From: Chryseobacterium sp. 18061
GTDB taxonomy: Bacteria > Pseudomonadota > Gammaproteobacteria > Enterobacterales > Enterobacteriaceae
Assembly: GCA_902706205.1 (NCBI GenBank)
Contig: CACSKA010000017.1
Coordinates: 1-51,766, forward strand
Length of the DNA: 51,766 nt
Reading direction: 5' to 3'
The notes under the pieces are model-generated. The model was not told where the DNA came from. It saw nothing but the letters and a program-made list of their open reading frames with translations, and searched no databases. Shown piece by piece: positions 8,392 through 17,244 of the stretch (the first letter of the stretch is position 1; the number at the start of each line of letters is the position of its first letter). A program made the translations under genes and the position numbers.

Positions 8392-8658
8392 ATGAAAAAA
8401 ACAATGTGCACACTTATCCTTATGACATTAAGCTTCAGCTCATTTGCCGCAACTGAAATCCGTACCTCTGAGATGGCCAATATGAAAGAAAAAATTGGTG
8501 AAATCTCTGTTGACGTCGAAGATGGCACACTCGATGAAGCCATTGCTCAGTTATCCAAAAAAGCCGATGAAAAAGGTGCTAACTATTATCACATTACGTC
8601 AGCTGGCATGGAAGGTATGGGTGCTGACGTGCGTGCAACAGCTGAAATTTATAAATAA
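8392..8658 (+). CDS. Small periplasmic DUF1471 (YdgH/BhsA/McbA-like) protein
   Basis: This 88-aa protein has a signal peptide (MKKTMCTLILMTLSFSSFAA, cleavage after SFA). It also has a single DUF1471 domain ending in the typical GANYYHITSA ... ATAEIYK strand pattern. Enterobacterial relatives (BhsA, McbA, YhcN, RclB) are small periplasmic proteins induced by stresses such as copper, acid, peroxide or hypochlorite, affecting biofilm and envelope permeability. The biochemical role is unknown. AAAGGA lies 10-13 nt before the ATG. It stands alone, with its own AT-rich upstream region. A longer relative lies at 18188-18610. Confidence 0.83.
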   Translation: MKKTMCTLILMTLSFSSFAATEIRTSEMANMKEKIGEISVDVEDGTLDEAIAQLSKKADEKGANYYHITSAGMEGMGADVRATAEIYK

Positions 8659-8790
8659 TCCATTCGATTAGAACATATTTTTGTGGGCTCTTTCTGAAGA
8701 CAATATGGAGAAAAGGTTTAAGACTGTTGGAAATGAGCCCGGTCTTTCAAAAGACAGGTCTGTCTCATTCATTTAGCCAAAGGAACACGT

Positions 8791-9852
8791 ATGAATATTT
8801 GCGAACAAAAATTTAAATATATTTTTCTGGCTACATCGCTCGTCCTCTCAAGTGGTGCCATCGCAAGCCATCATTTTGAATCCGCGGCAGCACTTCAGGA
8901 TCCGAGCATTAACCAACTCGATAACTATGTTTTTCAGTCTTCACGCGCCAATGCCACCACTTTTATCATGGATGTCAATCCTTCACCGAAAGAAGCTTCG
9001 GGTGGTATATTTAAACCAGGGGCTTTATATAACATTCATATTGCCGATGATTCAAAGTTCAAAACGGGCCATACCTTCTCAGTGATGTTTGATGAGAAAG
9101 GAAACTATACAGTTTACGACATGAATTCACCTAACGCGCCGGTGGGCACAAAAGGTAAGGAAATCGGCAAAGGTGAGCTGAATAAAAAAGCTGAACTGTC
9201 AGAGGGTATCCATCTATGGGCGGGGGTTGTCAAAGATCCGTTCTTTGGCAATTCTCCAGGCCTGCACATCCTCCGTCAACAGTTGTCAGAGGGTACGTAC
9301 GATCCAGGCATCTGGACATCTGTGAAAGGAAAAAATATCTTCACCGGCCGCAAATGTGGCGCGATTGTCCTGGATGTGCCAAACACGTTGTTGGGCAAAA
9401 AGATCGAAGTCTTTATGACTACGGCAGTACAGAAAGATACGAACTGGAAACAGGTTCAGTATTCTGCCATTCCGCTGTTCTCTCATTCCATGCTTTTCGA
9501 AAACGAAGCACTGAAAACCGAGCATAATATGAGTCGTCCTGATAACTCTCAGGACATGAAAAACTTTGTCTCTGCCCGTACTGCTCGCGCCAGCACCTTT
9601 GCGCACTCCCAAAAAGAACCTCAGGTTTATGGTGACAAAGTTGCCAATATGCTTGTGCCAGATGTCATCACTTATAACGTAGGTACGCCAGCTAAATTTT
9701 CAGCCGCGTCGATCAATGGCCGCAGCCTGAGTGACGATGCCATGGGTGAAATGCTGACATTGCTGTTGGGCCAACCTACTGACCAGCATATTACTAACCA
9801 GAAATTATATACGCAGGATTTCCCTTATCTGATCCCTGCCTCTCTCAAATAA
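8791..9852 (+). CDS. Exported DUF4331 domain protein
   Basis: This 353-aa protein has a signal peptide ending near SSGAIA|SHHFES. The mature N-terminus SHHFES..LQDPSINQLDNYVFQS matches the DUF4331 family opening (S-H-x-E-A ... D-x-x-x-N-x-D-x-Y-x-F). No catalytic motif is recognisable and the family is functionally uncharacterised. The fold is probably beta-rich and secreted to the periplasm or beyond. AAAGGA precedes the start by 8 nt. A very strong terminator follows at 9869, separating it from the DUF4198-HupE pair, though all three genes share orientation. It is a candidate binding partner for those envelope proteins; this is inference from position only. Confidence 0.75.
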   Translation: MNICEQKFKYIFLATSLVLSSGAIASHHFESAAALQDPSINQLDNYVFQSSRANATTFIMDVNPSPKEASGGIFKPGALYNIHIADDSKFKTGHTFSVMFDEKGNYTVYDMNSPNAPVGTKGKEIGKGELNKKAELSEGIHLWAGVVKDPFFGNSPGLHILRQQLSEGTYDPGIWTSVKGKNIFTGRKCGAIVLDVPNTLLGKKIEVFMTTAVQKDTNWKQVQYSAIPLFSHSMLFENEALKTEHNMSRPDNSQDMKNFVSARTARASTFAHSQKEPQVYGDKVANMLVPDVITYNVGTPAKFSAASINGRSLSDDAMGEMLTLLLGQPTDQHITNQKLYTQDFPYLIPASLK

Positions 9853-9868
9853 CCAGAATGGGTTTCAA

Positions 9869-9899
9869 TCAGCCATATGAAAATATGGCTGATTTTTTT
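9869..9899 (+). terminator. Strong intrinsic terminator after DUF4331 gene
   Basis: A perfect 10-bp stem (arms TCAGCCATAT and ATATGGCTGA) closed by a GAAA tetraloop is followed by seven Ts, 16 nt after the stop codon. This is the clearest rho-independent terminator in the window. Confidence 0.93.
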
Positions 9900-9924
9900 G
9901 CGATATGAGATGAAGGATTAAGCA

Positions 9925-10761
9925 ATGAAAGGATGTACCTTCCCGGTTCCCCGAAAATTGATAAAAGCATCTGGTCTTGTTTTTATCACTCTGGCCCTGT
10001 GTTGTACCAATGCGTTTGCCCATGATTTCTGGATCCTGCCCCATGATTCCATGCCCAAAAATGGGGATAAGGTTATTTTTGAATTACGCATCGGACCGGG
10101 AGTGCCCGGTAAACAGACCCCACGCCTTCCGGGCCTTATCGCCACCTTTGATGCACATGATGCGTTGGGACAGCAGAACGTAGAAGGACACGATGGCGCA
10201 CTGGTCATTGGGCACCTGAAAATGCGTGATCCCGGTGCGACAATCGCCTCACTTACGACTAACGGAGCAAAAATCACACTACCTGCGGATGAGTTTGAAG
10301 ATTATCTGAAGGAAGAAGGTCTGAATAAAATAGTAAAAGCCCGTGCGGAAAACGGTGAGTCCGATCAGCCCGGTGTTGAATTATTCTATCGCTGTGCCAA
10401 GTCCGTTATTCTCGTTGATAACCAAAGCAAGGGATACGACACCATTCTTGGCCTGGAACATGAACTGGTGCCGCTGACTGATCCGCTTCAGTACACCCCA
10501 GGTAAGCCTTTTACTGTCAGGTTATTAACCAACTCCCGACCACTAGCTCGTTTGCTGGTTAAAGCCGAACTGAATACCACCCCGCCCACAATACTGCGCG
10601 CCATCACGGATAAGAATGGTCTCGTCAGTTTTAACCTGCCGATGAAGGGAGAGTGGTTATTTAGCTCCGTGGATATGGACGTTTCCCCGGTTGATGGCGC
10701 TGACTGGAAAAGTATCTGGGCTTCATTAACCATTCCTATCGCAGAAGGAAATGCTTCATGA
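9925..10761 (+). CDS. Periplasmic DUF4198 protein (NikM-like)
   Basis: This 278-aa exported protein has a long N-terminal signal region ending in CCTNAFA|HDFWILP. The mature start HDFWILP is the hallmark of DUF4198, a family distantly related to the periplasmic parts of nickel/cobalt transporters. The first mature residue is a potential metal-binding histidine. A C-terminal transthyretin-like domain (KAELNTTPP...ITDKNGLVSFNLP..GEWLF) matches the family. It overlaps the next gene (HupE/UreJ permease) by 4 nt, so the two are co-translated and likely form a metal uptake or sensing pair. Metal identity cannot be told from sequence. AAGGA lies 7 nt before the ATG. Confidence 0.78.
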   Translation: MKGCTFPVPRKLIKASGLVFITLALCCTNAFAHDFWILPHDSMPKNGDKVIFELRIGPGVPGKQTPRLPGLIATFDAHDALGQQNVEGHDGALVIGHLKMRDPGATIASLTTNGAKITLPADEFEDYLKEEGLNKIVKARAENGESDQPGVELFYRCAKSVILVDNQSKGYDTILGLEHELVPLTDPLQYTPGKPFTVRLLTNSRPLARLLVKAELNTTPPTILRAITDKNGLVSFNLPMKGEWLFSSVDMDVSPVDGADWKSIWASLTIPIAEGNAS

Positions 10762-11342
10762 CAATAAATAAAACACTGATTAATTTTATTCTCATGTTTA
10801 CTCCATTGCTGATGATGAATGCTGCACATGCGCATAGTTCCGGAGAGGCGTCAGGTTGGATGCACCCTCTGTCGGGCACGGATCATTTGCTGGCTATGAT
10901 CTCGGTCGGGGCGTGGAGCAGCCAAATAGGTGGCAAAGCCATCTGGATAGTTCCTTCCGCATTCGTTTGCTTTATGTTTACTGGTGGCTTAATTGGCTTT
11001 GAACACATTGAAATACCGGGCACGGAGGTAGGGGTTTCGCTTTCTGTGGTGTTGCTGGGCCTGGCCATTAGTGCGAAGAAAATCCTGCCGGTTTATCTGG
11101 CGGCCACTGCAACTGCGCTTTTCGGTATTTTCCATGGGTACGCACATGGCTATGAAATGCCATTAATGCAAAATAAAGCCACGTATACCCTCGGTTTTTT
11201 AGCCACGACCGCAATGCTGCATGTCGTTGGCGCCGTCGGAGCACATTATCTGTTGAAAACCGCCAGCGGTGATAAACTGCTGCGCGCGCTTGGTGCAATG
11301 AGTACTCTTTGTGGGCTGTATCTGGTTTACACCGTTATTTAG
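10758..11342 (+). CDS. HupE/UreJ family metal permease
   Basis: This 194-aa inner-membrane protein has an N-terminal signal-like segment (cleavage near NAAHA|HSSG) and about six membrane helices. The HupE/UreJ signatures are present: HPLSGTDHLLAMISVG in the first helix region and GIFHGYAHGYEMP in the middle. These His/Asp-rich motifs are the proposed nickel/cobalt ligands. Family members supply metal for hydrogenase or urease, but no such enzyme genes lie in this window. It overlaps the DUF4198 gene by ATGA and has AAGGAAA in front of its start. A hairpin follows the stop. Confidence 0.88.
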   Translation: MTINKTLINFILMFTPLLMMNAAHAHSSGEASGWMHPLSGTDHLLAMISVGAWSSQIGGKAIWIVPSAFVCFMFTGGLIGFEHIEIPGTEVGVSLSVVLLGLAISAKKILPVYLAATATALFGIFHGYAHGYEMPLMQNKATYTLGFLATTAMLHVVGAVGAHYLLKTASGDKLLRALGAMSTLCGLYLVYTVI

Positions 11343-11351
11343 CTTTTGCCC

Positions 11352-11376
11352 CCTCAAATCACCGCTTGATTTGAGG
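11352..11376 (+). terminator. Hairpin after the HupE gene
   Basis: A perfect 10-bp stem (CCTCAAATCA / TGATTTGAGG) with a 5-nt loop lies 9 nt beyond the stop codon. No T-run follows, so termination would be weak or factor-assisted. The next 260 bases up to 11638 contain no supported gene; this is where rightward and leftward genes converge. Confidence 0.55.
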
Positions 11377-11638
11377 AAATGACGTTCAATAGCACACATT
11401 AGCCGTTGGTCGATTGTGGGTGGATCCATATAATGGGCCCACCCTTTATTGTCGGTTCACTGTCAGTCTGTGCTTTGGTGACCTGAAGGGTTTCATCGTG
11501 CCAACACCGACCCAAGAGGAATCAGAATGATTACGGCCCCTGATGAAGCTGGGGTTTACGCCGGCAAGCAAAAACTGCGGCCTTGCTGAAATGGCAATCT
11601 CACCAGAATCAGGTTGCTGCATACCGATAAGCTCTTTT

Positions 11639-12649
11639 TCACTGCATTTTGCACTGCAGTGGATCGAACACTGTTTTCCAGTCCTGCTTTATATCAACAA
11701 CGCTCCAGCCCTGTTTTGCTGCCAGCGCTATGCCTTCGACTAGTTTGCCGCTGGCTGGCGGATGGCTGTCATAGGCGTATTCACGCGCAGCATCCGTGTG
11801 ATGAATCAGCAGTTCAAAGGTTTTATAGTCCGGATTAGCCGCAGTATACCGCAGCATATCCAGATCGCCGTCGCTGTTACCAAATGCGGCCACCGGTCGC
11901 TGCCCCATAAACAGATGGATAGCCACCGGTTTCATTGCCTTATCATCGTTGAAGGCGCCCTTCATTGTTTTAAGCAATTGCGCACCGTCTTTCGTCAGGC
12001 TGAATTCTGTCAACGCAAATGAGCCGATAACCTGTTCCGGCGGAATACCATACATTTTTTCCGACATCACGCGCATAAAATCACTGCCGCCACCCGATAC
12101 TATCCAGGTTTTGAAACCATTCGCGCGCAGGTAATCCAGCAGTTGGCGCATGGGCTGATAGCCCATCTGGTCATAACGGCAGCCTGTGCGTTTATCCTTG
12201 TGATGGGTCAGCCAGCGGTTTACCCGCTGGCTGAATACGTCAGGACGCATACCACTGTGCGTCAGGGCAACCAGCTTCAGCAGCCCTTTCTCTCCGGAGG
12301 CCGCGACTGTTTTGAGGTCGTTGTTCAGTACCGCGTTGGCCACCGGATCTTCCTTCCATTCCTGGTGCTCAGGGGCCATCCGCTTAATTTCATCTACTGC
12401 AAACTGTAGCTGGAACGTCAATGGGGCTTCCGGCCAGAGCGTACCGTCGTTATCGAAGACGACATAGCGTTTGTCGAGCGGGATAAAGTCCGGGCTCCCT
12501 TCGCGTGTACTCTCCTGCACCCACTTCTCGATGGCCTGTTTTACCGGCGTCTCCTTCCAGGCAGACAACCCGTCAGTATCAGCAGGGTGAATACTGGCAT
12601 AACTACCAAAGCTCAGTAACAGAGTACTGAGCAGCACGACTGTTTTCAT
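11639..12649 (-). CDS. Exported HAD-superfamily phosphatase-like protein
   Basis: This 336-aa haloacid dehalogenase-like hydrolase has a signal peptide (MKTVVLLSTLLLSFGSYASI), so it should act in the periplasm. HAD motif I is VVFDNDGTLW with the nucleophile Asp at residue 66 and the acid/base Asp at 68. Motif II is the SGGGSDF region, and motif IV is GNSDGDLDML with the metal-binding Asp pair. All catalytic positions are kept, so phosphomonoesterase activity is likely. Substrate unknown. AAGGAACAGAC precedes the ATG. It lies 18 nt after the FadL-family porin gene on the same strand and is probably co-transcribed with it. Confidence 0.82.
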   Translation of the reverse strand: MKTVVLLSTLLLSFGSYASIHPADTDGLSAWKETPVKQAIEKWVQESTREGSPDFIPLDKRYVVFDNDGTLWPEAPLTFQLQFAVDEIKRMAPEHQEWKEDPVANAVLNNDLKTVAASGEKGLLKLVALTHSGMRPDVFSQRVNRWLTHHKDKRTGCRYDQMGYQPMRQLLDYLRANGFKTWIVSGGGSDFMRVMSEKMYGIPPEQVIGSFALTEFSLTKDGAQLLKTMKGAFNDDKAMKPVAIHLFMGQRPVAAFGNSDGDLDMLRYTAANPDYKTFELLIHHTDAAREYAYDSHPPASGKLVEGIALAAKQGWSVVDIKQDWKTVFDPLQCKMQ

Positions 12650-12667
12650 GTCTGTTCCTTATGATGG

Positions 12668-13852
12668 TCAGAACTGATAGCTGTAATTGACGCTGGCAAA
12701 CCACAGATACGGGTTATCATAATGGCCTTTTAACACCGTCGGCGTTTTTACCTGCGAAGACTGCATATGCAGATACTCCAGCGCCACGCCGATATTGCTG
12801 GTAGGCGTAATCTGATATTGTGCCCCGGTGCCAAAACGCCATTCATCACCCGTTGGCAAAGTCAGCGCCACATCGCTCTGGCTACGGTATGGCGTGCTAT
12901 CGAACGCCATACCAGCATTCAGACGCCACAGCTCTGTCGGGCGATACTGCACACCCAGAGCACTGTGCCAGGTATCTTTCATACGGTTAGTTTTATTCAC
13001 TTTCTCGCCTTTCACGGTAACCTGTGGTGCCCCAAATTGGCTCCAGTCCTGCCAGCCCAGATCCCCCATCAACGACCAGTTTTTATTCAGGTCGTGTACC
13101 ACACTCATCATCAGCTGTTGTGGCGCGCGCACCTGTGCAGAAATGGGCAGTTCATATTCGGTTTCCGGCAGATTCGAGAAACGGGACCGAGCTTTGATGT
13201 CAAAGTCATAGTCTGTTTTACTGTTCCAGGTGATACCGGCGCGGGTTTGATCGGTAAGCTGCATCAGCAACCCCAGACGGTAGCTCATTGCCCAATCGTG
13301 ATCTTTCTCTGTTTCATCATGACCGCCCACACCCCGGGTCAGCGATAGATAACCGTAGTTGAGATTGACCGAGCCCCCTACTGATAGACGGTTATTCAAC
13401 TGATAAGCCAATGAGGGACTAAGTGTCATCGCCACCATTGTGCTCTTTTTAATTAACCGCCTGCCGTCCCAGTTACCAAAATCGATCCCCAGCCCGTAGT
13501 TACCGTACAGTCCAATACCGGCATATAGCCGGTCATTAAGTTTCTGGCTGTAGAAGCCACTGGCATTGGGGAAAATATCCATCACATTACCAGGGCTTTG
13601 TTGCCGGGGATTATCATCATGGTAGCTGATATCCCCATCCATCATCTGCAGACCACCAGTGAACATGTGATCCGACAGACGGGTCATGCCTGCCGGGTTA
13701 GTAACAATCGTTGAGGCATCCTGTGCTCGGGCGGCCTGCCCTGCCCCAGCCAATGCTGTATCCTCCGTACCCACTTCATAGAAATAAAGCGCGCTAGCGT
13801 GCGAAAGTGATGAATACAGGACCGCTATACATATTAATAATACCTTTTTCAT
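12668..13852 (-). CDS. FadL/OmpP1/TodX family outer-membrane channel
   Basis: This 394-aa outer-membrane beta-barrel of the FadL family transports hydrophobic compounds such as long-chain fatty acids or aromatics. It starts at 13852 (MKKVLLICIAVLYSSLSHAS, signal peptide). The family signature NPAGM is present near the mature N-terminus (IVTNPAGMTRLSDH), as is an N-terminal hatch region. The end is a C-terminal aromatic beta-strand (ASVNYSYQF) typical of Bam-inserted proteins. An in-frame ATG at 13876 is less likely because it precedes the signal peptide with extra charged residues. It is shorter than E. coli FadL (about 446 aa) and is not that orthologue. The HAD phosphatase gene follows. Confidence 0.87.
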   Translation of the reverse strand: MKKVLLICIAVLYSSLSHASALYFYEVGTEDTALAGAGQAARAQDASTIVTNPAGMTRLSDHMFTGGLQMMDGDISYHDDNPRQQSPGNVMDIFPNASGFYSQKLNDRLYAGIGLYGNYGLGIDFGNWDGRRLIKKSTMVAMTLSPSLAYQLNNRLSVGGSVNLNYGYLSLTRGVGGHDETEKDHDWAMSYRLGLLMQLTDQTRAGITWNSKTDYDFDIKARSRFSNLPETEYELPISAQVRAPQQLMMSVVHDLNKNWSLMGDLGWQDWSQFGAPQVTVKGEKVNKTNRMKDTWHSALGVQYRPTELWRLNAGMAFDSTPYRSQSDVALTLPTGDEWRFGTGAQYQITPTSNIGVALEYLHMQSSQVKTPTVLKGHYDNPYLWFASVNYSYQF

Positions 13853-14547
13853 TTTTCTGTCCAAACCTGTAAACAATGGATTTTATTATTTCACGCATTA
13901 ATAAGAAATATATATTAAACAAGCTAAAAAAGGCAAGTAATACCCTCAACACCAAACTCATTACAATTTTAAATAAATTAAATTTAATTTCAAAAAATAC
14001 ACCCCCCCCATTCCCTGCCGGTATCCTGAGACAGCCAATGCACCTTTATTAAAAAAATGCATGCTGCATTTTATTATAATTTCAATAGTGAAAACGAAGG
14101 GGGTTAATACAAGAATAATAATACTATCATCAATGTTAACAGCATGTGGGCTCGGATGTAACGAGAGCGCAAAGAAAAAACGAATGACGTGACTCAGGCC
14201 AACAGCCCCTTGTAAATATGAAAGCCTTCAATATACAAAACTATTACATTGGTGATAACGGTGGTAGCGCTAAAGACGCCAAACAATTCTCTGACCGCCC
14301 TAACAGCCAGTGATAATGCGCTGGGTCTGGAGACCGGGAAGGAAAAAAAAGAAGGCCGCCTGTCACGTCTTCATTGAGCCTCAAGGAGTGATTGCCGAGC
14401 ACAGCCCTAATAACAGATCTTCTCGGGTCTGAACCTCCAGGTTCTCGATTAATTCCATCTTTTATGCGCTTAGGATAGAGAGATACATCTTCTTTCAGCT
14501 CTGTACCATATTAGGCTGATCAGACAAACATCTGACCAGCCGGAGTA
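13853..14547 (-). other. Gene-poor AT-rich stretch upstream of the FadL gene
   Basis: No gene is supported in these 695 bases. The part nearest the porin gene is very AT-rich and includes a C-tract near 14001-14009; it should hold that gene's promoter. From about 14150 to 14460 the base composition rises. Short coding-like scraps occur, for example a 31-codon frame at 14218-14313 without a ribosome site, which may be the debris of a lost gene. A hairpin at 14514-14541 follows the DUF302 gene. Confidence 0.5.
14514..14541 (-). terminator. Hairpin downstream of the DUF302 gene
   Basis: The arms GGCTGATCAGA and TCTGACCAGCC pair over 11 positions with one mismatch around a 6-nt loop. It begins 6 nt beyond the DUF302 stop codon on the minus strand. 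The following bases (TAATAT) are not a T-run, so it is a probable but imperfect terminator. Confidence 0.5.
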
Positions 14548-14949
14548 TCAGCTGACCGTGTGATCAAGCCAGCCAGGTAACAGAGCATAGATAGCATCTA
14601 TTGCTCCCTGACCGCCATTGAGCTGGTAGAAATCATTCATATGGTCGATATCAGTACATCGGATCCAGACCTGCCCATCTTTTTCCTTCCAGATAAAGGC
14701 TTTAATCGGCAGTTCGAAACCGACATCAATATTACTTGACAGTAAGCTGCCGACTAGCTTCGTGTTCTGGAACATCAGGCATACAGCATCATCAATGCTC
14801 TTACCGGATAATTCAGCAACTTTTTGTTGATCAACATCAGCCACAATCATCACTTCCGGGAACTCTGCTAATTTGGCAAGCAGGCGATCTGCCGTTTCCC
14901 TTACGGAATAAGGGCTTTTTCTTACCCAGCGCTGATTAACATTTTGCAT
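14548..14949 (-). CDS. Cytoplasmic DUF302 protein
   Basis: This 133-aa protein of the DUF302 family has no signal peptide. The family pattern is seen as SVRETADRLLAKLAE near the start, then IDVGFELPIKAFIWKEKDGQVWIRC and the closing DFYQLNGGQGAIDAIYALLPG. DUF302 proteins are small, widely spread and biochemically uncharacterised. The start at 14949 (MQNVNQRW) is preferred over 14967 because GGAAGAG lies right before it. It follows the exported cupin gene by about 35 nt on the same strand and is probably in one operon with it. Confidence 0.78.
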   Translation of the reverse strand: MQNVNQRWVRKSPYSVRETADRLLAKLAEFPEVMIVADVDQQKVAELSGKSIDDAVCLMFQNTKLVGSLLSSNIDVGFELPIKAFIWKEKDGQVWIRCTDIDHMNDFYQLNGGQGAIDAIYALLPGWLDHTVS

Positions 14950-14984
14950 AGACTCTTCCTTTATCATTATTTATGGGATATTTA

Positions 14985-15860
14985 TTAAATCGCGTCAGTA
15001 TCTTTTGGATCCCATATCTCGAAGACCAGATAGTCCGCCTCTTCTGTGGCCGAATCATTTTTAATAGTCACGTTTCCAGCATTGACCAGATCAGCAGTAC
15101 CCAGTTTACCGACCTGTGGGGCATCTTGATTTCCGCTCTTCTCAACGTCCAGTGTACCATCGAGCACTAAAAGATAGGTTGGGCGGTTGCTGAAATCCTG
15201 TTCCGGTAACGCGGTTCCCGCAGGCAATGTCACTTTTCTTACCCGCATTACACGGTCAGTCAGCTTATCGCTCTTGTCTGAAAATTGGATGTCGTTGACG
15301 TTGTGACTGTACACCGGGTTGCTTTTCTCAAGACCGCCTTTTTTAGGGGCATCAACATAAAACTTATCATGCCCGGCCTTAAGTTTATCCAGCAGCGGTG
15401 TATTCTGCGGATACGTCACGCCATTACATGGGGAGCCATCATCCAGTAGGTCGAAAGTCGTCATGGTCAGCATGTCAGTTTCAGAGCCATTTCGCGCATA
15501 ATGCACATTCGCATACTCTTTGTACGAATCCCCCACATGCAACGTCACGGGCTGATGCTGATAAGGATGAACAATCGACGTACCCCGGGTCACGCCCAAC
15601 ATGGCAGGCCGGTTTTCGTGGCTGTGAAGATCAATATGTGAACCCGGTTTTACATCAACAGTCCGAAAACGCAGTGCCCGACATGTTAAGGGTTTATTTC
15701 CTTCGGGGAGATGAATATCTGAGATTTTGAGGGTGTTGAGTACTTCCGACTTCACGCCGTCAGGGAGCTTAACCTGCGCAGCCATTGTTTCCGCCTGGCA
15801 GATATTCACTACAAGGGAGGAGGTAATAATAAAAGCCAGTACAGCAATTTTTGTTCTCAT
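14985..15860 (-). CDS. Exported double-cupin protein
   Basis: This 291-aa bicupin has a signal peptide (MRTKIAVLAF... cleaved near CQA|ET). The first barrel holds PGSHIDLHSHENRPAML with two motif-1 histidines and a matching motif 2 around EYANVHYARNGS. The second barrel (PAGTALPEQDFSNRPTYLLVLDG) lacks the motif-1 histidines, so only the N-terminal domain looks able to bind metal. The first barrel is a paralogue of the cytoplasmic cupin at 7435-7842. Function unknown. A strong AAGGAG lies 6 nt before the ATG. The DUF302 gene follows. Upstream DNA up to 16327 is AT-rich and regulatory in appearance. Confidence 0.8.
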   Translation of the reverse strand: MRTKIAVLAFIITSSLVVNICQAETMAAQVKLPDGVKSEVLNTLKISDIHLPEGNKPLTCRALRFRTVDVKPGSHIDLHSHENRPAMLGVTRGTSIVHPYQHQPVTLHVGDSYKEYANVHYARNGSETDMLTMTTFDLLDDGSPCNGVTYPQNTPLLDKLKAGHDKFYVDAPKKGGLEKSNPVYSHNVNDIQFSDKSDKLTDRVMRVRKVTLPAGTALPEQDFSNRPTYLLVLDGTLDVEKSGNQDAPQVGKLGTADLVNAGNVTIKNDSATEEADYLVFEIWDPKDTDAI

Positions 15861-16327
15861 CTGTTCTCCTTAAGTGTACGCCAAGAAATTTATTTAAGTT
15901 CGCAGTAACCGTTAACTCGTATCAGAATAACAACGAATGACCAGTAACCCGCAATCTTGTTTGATTCTGAAACCCATCATGAATGCGGAAATATGAATCA
16001 AGACTGTGGATTTACTCCTGAATGAAGGGTTTTCTATTATTACTCCTGCATATTCAATAGATTTCCTTCGTATGTGAGACTAGCCGCGCTCGGGTAAAAT
16101 AACAATCCCCCCCTTGGCTCCTCATCCAGTCACGCAATAATATCCAGCCATTAATTTCGGAATTTGCACTTTTATGAGTCACATCGTTTATCATGGAACC
16201 TATTTCAACCAATTATTACTAAATCGCCATAAATTTAATTTCATTGATATCGTCATATCAATAATTAGAATAAATCGTATAAATCTAATATCTGGAAATT
16301 GAAATCCCCCGATCACTGACCCTACCC
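15861..16327 (-). promoter_or_regulatory. AT-rich upstream region of the exported cupin
   Basis: These 467 bases hold no supported gene. They form the leader and promoter region of the cupin-DUF302 operon and end at the IS903-like insertion. A perfect 7-bp inverted repeat TTGATAT/ATATCAA with a 4-nt spacer lies at 16244-16261 in the most AT-rich part and could bind a dimeric regulator. No known operator is matched. Confidence 0.4.
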
Positions 16328-17241
16328 GGCTTTGTTGAATAAATCGAACTTTTGCTGAGTTAAAGGATCAGATCACGCATCATCCGGCAACACTGGCCGT
16401 CCCATGGCAAAGCAGAAATTCAAAGTCACCAACTGGCGCAACTACAACAAAGCCCTCATCAACCGCGGCTCCGTCACTTTCTGGCTTGACGACGAGGCTA
16501 TTCGGGCCTGGTATGAGCCCGCCACACACACATCGCGGGGACGGCCTCAACGCTATTCTGACCTCGCCATCACCACCGTCCTGGTTGTTAAACGTGTGTT
16601 CCGCCTGACCCTGCGAGCCGCACAGGGCTTTATTGATTCCACAGGGCTGAAAGTCTTCGGTGAAGGTGAGTGGAAAGTCAAAAAGCACGGCAAAGCGCGC
16701 CGTCGTATCTGGCGAAAACTGCATCTGGCTGTTGATGCGGGTACGCATGAAGTCATCTGCGCGGACCTGTCGCTGAACAACGTCACGGACGCTGAAGCTT
16801 TCCCGGGACTTATCCGGCAGACCCACCGGAAAATCAGGTCAGCGGCGGCGGACGGTGCTTACGATACGCGGCGATGTCATGACGAACTGCGTCGCAAGAA
16901 AATCAGCGCGCTCATTCCTCCCCGAAAGGGAGCGGGCTACTGGCCCGGTGAGTATGGAGACCGCAATCGTGCTGTTGCGAATCAACGGCTGAGCGGGAGC
17001 AATGCCCGGTGGAAATGGACAACTCGGTCGATAGCGGAAACGGCGATGTACAGGGTAAAGCAGTTGTTCGGTGGTACGCTGACGTTGCGTGACTACGATG
17101 GTCAGGTTGCAGAGGCTTTGGCCATGGTGCGTGCGCTGAACAAAATGACGAAGGCAGGTATGCCAGAAAGTGTACGTATCGGCTGAGAGCCGGAGCTGTT
17201 ACAGGGAAACTCGCCTCAAATCTGATTTATTCAACAAAGCC
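16328..17241 (+). mobile_element. IS5-family (IS903 group) element, internally deleted
   Basis: Both ends are the 18-bp perfect inverted repeat GGCTTTGTTGAATAAATC of the IS903 group. The 9 bases outside are accctaccc (16319-16327) and tccctaccc (17242-17250), a 9-bp target duplication with one mismatch, the size expected for this group. The element is 914 bp, about 140 bp shorter than IS903 (1057 bp), owing to deletions inside the transposase gene. Its first 127 bases are identical to the second copy starting at 51640. Confidence 0.93.
16404..17186 (+). pseudogene. IS903-type transposase with in-frame deletions
   Basis: This is a DDE transposase of the IS5/IS903 group, 260 aa against 307 in IS903. 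All three catalytic positions seem kept: IDSTGL (first Asp), SAAADGAYD (second Asp) and SIAETAMYRVKQLFGG (Glu). By comparison with IS903 from memory, about 43 residues are missing before the first Asp: RAAQGFIDS runs straight into TGLKVFGE, with IDS apparently present on both sides in the ancestor. Four residues (DYNR) are missing before RSIAE. The frame is open through both junctions. Activity is doubtful. Confidence 0.8.
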
Positions 17242-17244
17242 TCC

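Noticed and set aside
11527..11589. 20-codon frame with a good AGAGGAA ribosome site (MITAPDEAGVYAGKQKLRPC)
   Set aside because: Too short to support, no recognised relative, and it lies in a convergent intergenic region; it may be debris.
14218..14313. 31-codon frame starting MKAFNIQNYY
   Set aside because: No ribosome site and no family match; kept only as possible gene debris in the 13853-14547 entry.
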